This document shows positions 56,899-64,000 of a DNA stretch of 64,000 nt, one piece after another. A program made the position numbers and the translations under genes. Every line of letters begins with the position of its first letter. The first letter of the stretch is position 1. The notes under the pieces were generated by a model. It saw nothing but the letters and a program-made list of their open reading frames with translations. It searched no databases and had not been told where the DNA came from. Origin of the DNA: Rhabdophis nuchalis (Eukaryota; Chordata; Lepidosauria; Squamata; Natricidae); the NCBI GenBank assembly GCA_039707465.1, contig CM077658.1, positions 10,033,574 to 10,097,573 of the forward strand. The letters run 5' to 3'.

Positions 56899-57498
56899 CA
56901 GAGGTCTCACTCTTGCGGCCCGCGGGCCAATTGCGGCCCGCAGGACGGTATCTTCTGGCCCCCACCGTGATATCCAAGTATAATATTATACCCTCCTCAG
57001 GGTGCCGACCGCCGGTCAATGCCGGCTGGCGATGCCCAGGGGTAGGGCCTTCTCTGTGGCAGGACCCGCCCTCTGGAACGACCTGCCCCCCGAACTTCGC
57101 ACCATCACGGACCTTCCCCTCTTCAGCCACTCACTCAAGACATACTTCTTTCAGCAAGCTGGACTAGCTTAGAATTTAGACCTAGGTACGATAGAGCTTC
57201 AACTAAATTAGAAAATGGTGACAGGTTTTTAATGGGAATTTTAGCACAGGTTTGTAATTTAATTTCTTTTTAATTTTTGTATTGTTGTTATTTATTTATT
57301 GTGGTCTTAATTTCCTGTGCACCGCCCAGAGTCCGTCTCGACGGAGATTGGCGCGGTTTACAAATTGAATAAAATTCAAATTCAAATATTAGTGCAGCCC
57401 GCAGGAGGAGTGGACCTCTGTGGAATCCCTTATGCGGCCCAGCCTCACCCAGCCTCTGCCTCCAGCAGCCCCCAGGTAAATTGAGTTTGAGACCCCTG
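56899..57498. mobile_element. Non-autonomous hAT, GCGGCCCGCGGGCC type, with L2 inside
   Basis: Ends CAGAGGTCTCACTC and GAGTTTGAGACCCCTG; exact 8-bp TSD ctctacag (56891-56898 and 57499-57506). Inner GCGGCCCGCGGGCCAATTGC is typical of a common amniote hAT family. An L2 copy fills about two thirds of its present length. Confidence 0.92.
56985..57392 (+). mobile_element. L2 3' end nested in hAT
   Basis: L2 ORF2 end (TLRVPTAGQ-like, PALWNDLPPELR-like, frame broken) and 3' UTR (CTGTGCACCGCCCAGAGTCC), with a tail of ATTCAA units. A 7-bp aatatta on both sides may be the TSD. Confidence 0.8.
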
Positions 57499-57550
57499 CT
57501 CTACAGTAATAAATAGGTGTCAACCTGGAAGCTGTTTAATGCTTATGAGT

Positions 57551-58117
57551 TTATTACACCTTGTTACCCCAAAAATAAGACCTCCCTGGATAATAAGCCC
57601 AATCGGGCTTTTGAGCACATGTGCTAAAATAAGCCCTTCCCTAAAATATTTAAGCACATGTGCAGCCAGTCCCTGTTATTTCCTGGGTGGGGGAGAAGGG
57701 GGAAACATGCCCCATGCACCCCATGTAGGACAGCCTCATGGAGCCCGCTCCCGCACATCCTAGCTACCATGCCCCTTCTCTTAGTGGGGGCCACAAACAG
57801 ATTGGCAGGCCCAGAAACCCTAGGGCTGGCAAGAGTGTGCCAGAAACGGTTGTGAGTTCGATCCTAGGTAGAGGCAGATGTAGGGTTTCCTGTTTGGGCA
57901 GGGGGTTGGACTAGATGACCTGCAAGGTCCCTTCCAACTCTGTTAATGAGAAACAGAACTTCTGTCCATCTCTGGATCAGCTGATCCATGGGCCGAGGTT
58001 AAGTGGCTTCCTGCACCTCAAAAATAAGAAGACCTCCCCAAAAATAAGGCCAAGCACTTATTTTTTGGGGGGGAAATAAAATAAGACCCTGTCTTATTTT
58101 GGGGGAAACACAGGTAA
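57551..58117. mobile_element. TIR DNA transposon (CCCCAAAAATAAGAC type) with CR1 inside
   Basis: The left end TTGTTACCCCAAAAATAAGAC mirrors the right end GTCTTATTTTGGGGGAAACAC. More AAAATAAG(A/G)CC repeats lie near both ends. No transposase. The superfamily is not certain. Confidence 0.6.
57862..57945 (+). mobile_element. CR1 3' terminus inside TIR element
   Basis: GGGGGTTGGACTAGATGACC and CTTCCAACTCTGTTA blocks of the CR1 end; no tail. Confidence 0.75.
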
Positions 58118-58416
58118 TTTCCCCTTAATTGTTTCTATTGAAATTGCTTTCCAATGGATGGCTGAAATAAAAAGTATTAGATCCAGTCAGTTCTGGCAAA
58201 ATGTTATCAACAAGCATTCCCTTCTGCTTTAGGTTAAACCGAAGTTTGCTACTGAATGTCTTGGTATCTTATTCATGATTGGTGATGAAGGCGAAACTAT
58301 TGTCCTCCTTTTCCAAGGTTTCTTTGTCACACATTGCTACTGAAAACCTTTACTTCTAGTGCCTTCCCTTGAGACTGAAGAGAAACTGGGAAGCCAGGGA
58401 GGCTGAAGATGGAAGA
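58118..58416. other. Spacer, no recognised content
   Basis: Nothing supported. Confidence 0.35.
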
Positions 58417-58866
58417 CATGGCTCGGGGCCTAGTTATATGCGAGACCGCCTCCTGCCCCATACATCCCTTAGACCGATACGCTCCCACAGAGAGGGCCTT
58501 CTCAGGGTGCCGTCGGCCGGACAATGCCGACTGGCGACACCCAGGGGAAGAGCCCTCTGGAATGACCTACCCCCTCATCATCACCGACCTCCGCCTCTTC
58601 CGCCAATGTCTAAAGACATATTTGTTCCAACAAACCGGCCTAGCCTAACCTCCCATGGGGACTTTTAGGAAGTTTTAAATTGGGTATTTTAAATTTGGTT
58701 TTAGCATACGATAGGATTGCTTAATATTTATTTTAAATTATATATTTATCTTTTGTATTTTGTATGTTTTTAAATTTCCTGTGCACCGCCCTGGGTCCTC
58801 TGTGGAGAAGGGCGGGATATAAATTTAAATAAAATAAAAATAAAATAAAAATAAAAATAAAATAAA
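58417..58866 (+). mobile_element. L2-type LINE 3' end, internal deletions
   Basis: It is nearly identical to 48850-49318, including the RPIRSHREGLLRVPSAGQ segment, but lacks the bases for FSVAGPA and PELRT. It ends in an (AAAAT)n tail. Confidence 0.88.
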
Positions 58867-58894
58867 GTTGCTTGTGCAATGAATAACTGAAAAT

Positions 58895-59138
58895 ATATAG
58901 CAATCACACTTAGACTTATATATCGCTTCACTGTGCTTAACAGCCCCCTCTAAGCGGTTTACAGTATATTGCCTCCAATAACAACCTGGGTCTTCATTTT
59001 ACTGGCTTTGGAAGAATGGGAGGCTGAGTCAACCTTGAGCCAGTCAGGATCGAACTGCCGAACTCCTGGCAGCAGTCAGTCAGCAGAAGTAGCCTGCAGG
59101 ACTGCATTGTAACCACTGTGCCACCACAGCTCATGATT
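58895..59138 (-). mobile_element. MIR/CORE-like SINE
   Basis: Reverse of the family at 27177-27370: AGCAATCACACTTAGACTTATAT is its 3' end and CACTGTGCCACCACAGCTC its tRNA-like head. Confidence 0.78.
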
Positions 59139-59751
59139 TATAAATATCATGGCCCCAGCGTTACCAGGGAACTGCGTTCATGAGAATGCCTCTCAAATTC
59201 TCAGCTCCTTCAAAAATATTTGTAACGCAGACTTTTTTAAAAATTCAACTAAAAAAAAACAGAGATAGAAAAACAGGGACACGTGTTCTTGGTCTCCCAG
59301 CATTACCACCACCCTCTTTTGACAAGCTGTTGAATATTTTCATTAAAACATAACATAGGACCATCTTTTTTTTCTGCACTGGATGAGAACTGAGTAAGAA
59401 AAGGAAATAACAAAGGAGCCCACAAGTAGCAGAATGAATGGGCTGATTAAGTGGAAAGTACAGAAAGTGGTGACCTATGATGACTCACAAACTGTTCATT
59501 CTCCGATATTCTCTTTATTGAGGTAGATCTCCATCAAGATATCATGCTATTGACGGTTCTTTGACATGTCGGTGTAATTACTCGGCCTAAGAAGGGAATC
59601 GGTACGCTGAGTGCCATTTATATTTATATCATTACTTGTTCTATTTAAGGAAGCAAGAAGAGATTGTGTAACAAGGGGAAAAAATAAGTAGCTGGTTAAT
59701 CCAGGGCAAAGGGGGGACCTCCAAAAGCACAACAGTCAGGTCTTATCTATG
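59139..59751. other. Spacer, no recognised content
   Basis: Nothing supported. Confidence 0.35.
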
Positions 59752-59975
59752 GATGGAATCACTGCAGATGAGGACTGGGGACTGCAGCCAAGAAATTAAA
59801 ACATGCTTGCTCCTGGGGAGGAAAGAATTAGTGGTAAAACCAGGAATGCGGTTCAAAGAACATGGTGGCTGGGCACCATCAATGGTGACACCAACCAGAG
59901 AATAGAAAATAGTGCAAGATCGGAAGAGGCCTGGCCCATAGAATTACCAAGACCTGGACATGACTGAATGAATAT
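59752..59975 (+). mobile_element. Bov-B LINE, internally deleted, forward
   Basis: GACTGCAGCCAAGAAATTAAAA and TTGCTCCTGGGGAGGAAAG match the Bov-B ORF2 segment. It ends GACCTGGACATGACTGAATGA, like the Bov-B 3' terminus. The middle is missing. (ATC)n follows at 59978-59999. Confidence 0.65.
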
Positions 59976-60034
59976 CACCATCATCATCATCATCATCATT
60001 GAGGAAGGTTGAGCTTCCTCAATATGTTCTAGGA

Positions 60035-60605
60035 TTGTTGTTAGCTGCGAAGTCATGTCCAACCCATCACAACCCCATGGACAATGTTCTCCCAGGCCTT
60101 CCTGTCCTCTACCATCCTCTGGAGTCCATTTCAGCTCATGTTTGACTGCTTCGGTGACTCTATCCAGCCACCTCATTCCCTTCCGTCCCCTTCTTCTTTC
60201 CCAGCATGAGGCTCTTCTCCAGTGAGTCCTTCCTTCTCATTGGGTGGCCAAAATATTTGAGATTCCTCTTCAGGATCTGGCCTTCTAAAGAGCAGTCAGG
60301 GTTGATCTCATCTAGGACTGACCGTTGGATTGGATCGCCTTGGTTGGATCGCCTTGCAGTCCAAGGGACTCGCAGGAGTCTTCTCCAGCACCAGAGTTCA
60401 GAGGCCTTCATTCTTTGGCGCTCAGCTTTTCTTATGGTCCAACTTCCACAGCCATCCATTGCAACTTGGAAAACTGTAGCCTTGACTATACACATTTTTT
60501 GGGGGGCAGGGTGATGTCTCTGCTTTTTAGGATGCTGTCTAGATTTGCCATAGCTGGAGAAGGAAATGGCAACCCACCCCAGTACCTTTGCCATGAAAAC
60601 CACAT
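60035..60605 (-). mobile_element. Bov-B LINE 3' end, reverse
   Basis: The minus strand reads ELWCWRRLLRVPWTARRSNQ, then CSLEGQILKRNLKYFGHPMR and SLEKSLMLGK, the Bov-B ORF2 C-terminus. The 3' end follows, CATGGACAATGTTCTCC on the plus strand, then TTAGCTGCGAAGTCATGTCC. About 147 codons remain open. Confidence 0.93.
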
Positions 60606-61214
60606 GGACAGTTCTAGGATTAAAGGCATCCCAAAATATAAGGCTTAGAGTTTGGAATGCAGAGGAAGGACATAGGTAGATTTGCCAGAGTGGTCTATTT
60701 TATCCTCAAGCATTCTTAAAGGGGAGATGTGAGAAGCCAGCATAATTTCCCTTCTCCTTACCAACCATCCTCCGCTCCCCATGAAAAAAAAAAGGAAGAG
60801 CAAAATAAAACAATGGGAAGGAAGAGGGTTAATAATTAGCCATGGCAGTGGGAGACAGTTGGCGTCTCCTTCTAATCAATCCAAATGCAATGTGACTCCT
60901 GATCCTATTCATCTTGAGGTCTTCAGAACCATTGATAGGCATTACCTTTACATCACAGCCCAATAGTATTGGCAATGTGTCTATCACACGCGCACAAGCG
61001 CCTGTACACACACGCAAGGCTTTCTGAAGGAAGAGTGGCATGGCTTTGTTCGGCCTCAAGAGAACATCGAGGTTCCCTCCTTCTCCATCCCCACCTCTTC
61101 AACGTTACGTTTTGACGGACACCATGCAATCTCAGCAATTAAAAACAGCACAATTTTACTTCGCTGGGCTGAAGAAAAAAGAACTGCACCTCCAAATTAT
61201 TTATTTCCCAGACT
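60606..61214. other. Spacer, no recognised content
   Basis: Nothing supported. Confidence 0.35.
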
Positions 61215-61216
61215 GT

Positions 61217-61302
61217 CTTCTCAGTGGCTAAGATGCTGAGCTTGTCGATCAGGAAGGTCGGCGGTTAGGCGGTTCGAATCCCTAGCGCCACGTAACGGAG
61301 GT
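61217..61302 (+). mobile_element. SINE head only (tRNA-related part)
   Basis: CTCAGTGGCTAAGATGCTGA to GCGGTTCGAATCCCTAGCGC and CCACGTAACGGAG. The body and tail are missing. It keeps the A-box and B-box words and could look like a tRNA to a scan. Confidence 0.8.
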
Positions 61303-62124
61303 GACCAGAGATATAGTCCTTTGAGATGGAAAAAATGGACTTCCAATCTGAATTTGATAAGAACATCCATTTTTTTCCAATCTGCAGGGAAGAGATACAC
61401 CCATCAGAAAATTTAATTATTGCATTTCCCCACTATAATTTTAGTAATCTCTTTAGTAATAGCTGTGTGGGAATTTGACATCTACCGCACCTCAAACTTC
61501 AGATCATTTCATGATTATGCTTCAACATATGTTACATAACATTCATTGCTGAGAACCAAGATGTGGGGAAAGGGAAATATTTACACTTTTCTTCTAATAT
61601 TATATTTGCAACCGGTTCACCTCCCTTCCCCATTATTAAACTTGGCTGTGGGGAGGAGACCCAGAAATGTACCAGCCCTAACAGATAATAGTAACTTTAT
61701 GGGAAAGATCAGTTAAGGACACAGGAAACAGAACATGACTTCAGTTGGATAGTAGAGCATAATTTCTAGGTATTAATCTTCCCAATGAACATATGGAAAC
61801 TGTGCCTAACTTGGAGGAGAGGAGGAGAATCAGCATATTTGCTTTAAAAAAAGGAGCTGGCGTAATCTTGAAGTTTGTGGCCATGTCCATAATCTTTCTG
61901 CTAATAAGACGAGAGAATAAGTCTTCTTTCTGAATAATAGGGCGGCAATAGCTTTGGAACTGAATGATTAGTTAACAAGTGTTCCCAATGGGGACATAAC
62001 AATAACAACAAGTAGAATTTGGCAGCATCTGCTAGGCTAATAAGCATGGAAAAGTTGCCCTTTCTTGAATTTTGAGCATATGAATCGGCAGAAGTTTGGT
62101 TGAGGTCGTTGGTCTAATGCACTT
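61303..62124. other. Non-repetitive intronic DNA
   Basis: No recognised repeat or exon. Confidence 0.35.
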
Positions 62125-62132
62125 CCGTAACC

Positions 62133-62474
62133 AAGAGGTCAGCAACCTTAAACACTCAAAGAGTCATTTGGACCCGTTTCCCACAGAAAAGAAAACACCG
62201 GGAGCCACAAAATCCTTCCCTTGCCTGACGATTTCCTGAGCAGCCACAAAACAAATATATGTGATTGAATTAAACATTGTGTTTTCTTCTGACACTTTTC
62301 TTTTCTTGGATTTAACCATGGTTGGCCTACTTGGGGTTGAAAAAACTCAATGAATCACGTGCCAGTGGGTGTCACACATTGGTGGTTATGATGCATGTTT
62401 TGAGCAACAGGGAGCCACAGCAGAGGGATGAAAGAGCACACATGCAGTCCAGAGCCGCAGGTTGCTGACCCCTG
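62133..62474. mobile_element. Non-autonomous hAT, Charlie-like, 342 bp
   Basis: Starts AAGAGGTCAGCAACC (drifted from CAGGGGTCAGCAACC) and ends GGTTGCTGACCCCTG. The flanking octamers ccgtaacc and ccctaacc match 7 of 8. Its right end matches 12818-12897. Confidence 0.85.
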
Positions 62475-62482
62475 CCCTAACC

Positions 62483-63045
62483 CCATTCTGGAATTCATTC
62501 TCAGAAGATAAGAAGAAAGAGAATCTAATCCAGCTATCTCACACCCTACTTCACAAACCTGAAAACAGAACCAATAAGTTTGGCAGCAACATGGTTTGGA
62601 TTAGTACACAGCACCAAGCCATGATGGTGTGTGCTTGATCTACCCTTAGGGTGATGTGTGAACTCAACTAAGCACCATGGTTTAATTCTCTCTGAGAAAT
62701 TAAGAGCAGGAAACCAACTCCTCAGGAAGGCTACAACCACTTCCAAATATTATCTTGTTCTGAGCTTTAAAAAAAATAATCCTTCAGCTCCTTTTGCAAA
62801 GGCAATAGATCCTTGGCAATAGATGTGCATCAAGATCATTTTCCTTGTTCTGCAGGGGGCTTGGGAATTGTGGGAGTTGACGTCCACAAGTCTTAAAGTT
62901 GCCAAGGTTGAACCTCCCCTTCTCTAGAGGGTGCCTTATAGTGTGGTAATGCTATACTGTAAATCAAGGGTCCCCAACCTTTGCAACTTTAAGTCTGAAG
63001 GACTTCAGCTCCCAGAATTCTCCAGCCAGCAAAGCTGTAAATAGA
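62483..63045. other. Spacer with foldback half-copies
   Basis: About 62855-62925 and 62966-63040 are single arms of the foldback hAT family (GGGAGTTGACGTCC; CCAACCTTTGCAACTTTAAG then CTCCCAGAATTCTCCAGCC). Neither has its partner arm. Confidence 0.6.
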
Positions 63046-64000
63046 AAGATCTCTTGTTTGCTGTTGTGTTATGTTCCTAACAACAGCATCCTATTTTCTG
63101 TTTGTTTCTATTTTCTTACACAGGTATTCAATAGACTGGACTTTAAAAATGCATTATTTTCTGATCACTTATAGAAAACAAAGACGAGGATGCTTCACTC
63201 GGCCAGCTGTAAATTGCCCATTCGATAGTTAGTTTCACTACTGAATTGATCCTAATCCCCTCTAGTTGCATCCTCATTACCTACAGAGAGACGTTTGGGT
63301 TAATTTCATCTCCTTATATTAACAGCCATGCATCTTTCCTGTTCCTAAAATCAACTTTACTATGTTTCAAGGAAAGAAAATGGGGAAAGGGATTAGAAGG
63401 GAGAATTTAAGCTGGTTGATTTATGCTGATCTTTAATGAAAGGTAATAGATTTTTTTCAAATTGACGTTAGAATTTTAAAAAAAACCAAAGGAGAATCAG
63501 AATATCATGGTAAATGGAATAGATTTTACCAATGATTGGAAACAAGAGGCAAAAGGTAGAACAACAAACAATTAGAATTTGTGAACTTGGAATGTGATAT
63601 AATATATGTAATATATAAATGAGTATATTGAGTAGAATCTATATATCCATATCCATCCATCCATCCATATCAAGCAATGTAATGTAAAAAGACAATGTTA
63701 TTTATATATTATTTGTTTTTTATGTTAGTATGTATGGTGGAGAAAACACCAGGATGGTTGCCCTTGTGGCCAATGTTTTAATAAGAAATGAATTAAAAAA
63801 AGATATTGTTTTTTAAAATAATTGTGTGTGTGTTTTTTTTTTAAACCAATACTTGGAGAAAGAGAACTATATTTGTCAACAGTTTAAATACGTACAATTA
63901 GTCATAAGGATTTAAATTGCATAAAAAGAATTTTGTTTTTGCAAATAAAAAACCCAAACTTTGAAAGGGACTTCCATACTTGTTCACTAATGACAAGTCA
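63046..64000. other. Repeat-free intronic DNA (candidate conserved non-coding)
   Basis: 63180-63360 has no repeat (GTAAATTGCCCATTCGATAG, CTGAATTGATCCTAATCC). The right end is AT-rich with a (CATC)n-like run near 63650. No exon seen. Confidence 0.3.

Overview
The window looks like a piece of a squamate genome, most likely an advanced snake. The reasons are the mix of CR1 LINEs with (ATACA)n tails, L2, Bov-B, R4-like, L1 and Penelope-like retroelements, tRNA-headed SINEs of the Sauria type, very abundant microsatellites, and a long GATA/GACA-containing satellite of the kind known in snakes as Bkm. Only one host-gene piece is recognisable: the terminal coding exon of WWOX (WW domain-containing oxidoreductase) on the minus strand at 36855-37043, with a clean splice acceptor and stop codon. 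The species is an inference from repeat content.

Layout. WWOX reads right to left. Bases 37044-64000 are therefore the 3' end of its last intron (intron 8 in the human gene, a very large intron), and bases below 36855 are the 3' UTR followed by intergenic DNA. In other vertebrates this intergenic DNA lies on the side facing MAF; no MAF coding sequence is visible. The 3' UTR carries a 117-bp foldback hAT element with an exact 8-bp target-site duplication (TSD).

The intergenic part (1-35 kb) holds CR1 fragments, SINEs, hAT foldbacks, simple repeats and some repeat-free islands. Its main feature is a composite satellite at about 19.03-26.48 kb, interrupted by a 5'-truncated L1 with an open ORF2 C-terminus and exact 16-bp TSDs, by a Penelope-like fragment and by a LINE endonuclease fragment. 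The satellite changes strand near 25.97 kb. The intronic part (37-64 kb) holds nested elements, including an L2 inside an R4-like LINE, an L2 inside a hAT, and a hAT beside an inverted SINE pair, together with Bov-B fragments and several repeat-free islands that look like candidate conserved non-coding elements.

No operon-like system, RNA gene cluster or new protein-coding system was found. The interest lies in the order of transposon insertions, the satellite architecture, the foldback in the WWOX 3' UTR and two hammerhead-like cores in Penelope-like fragments. All identifications were made by eye; no database was searched.
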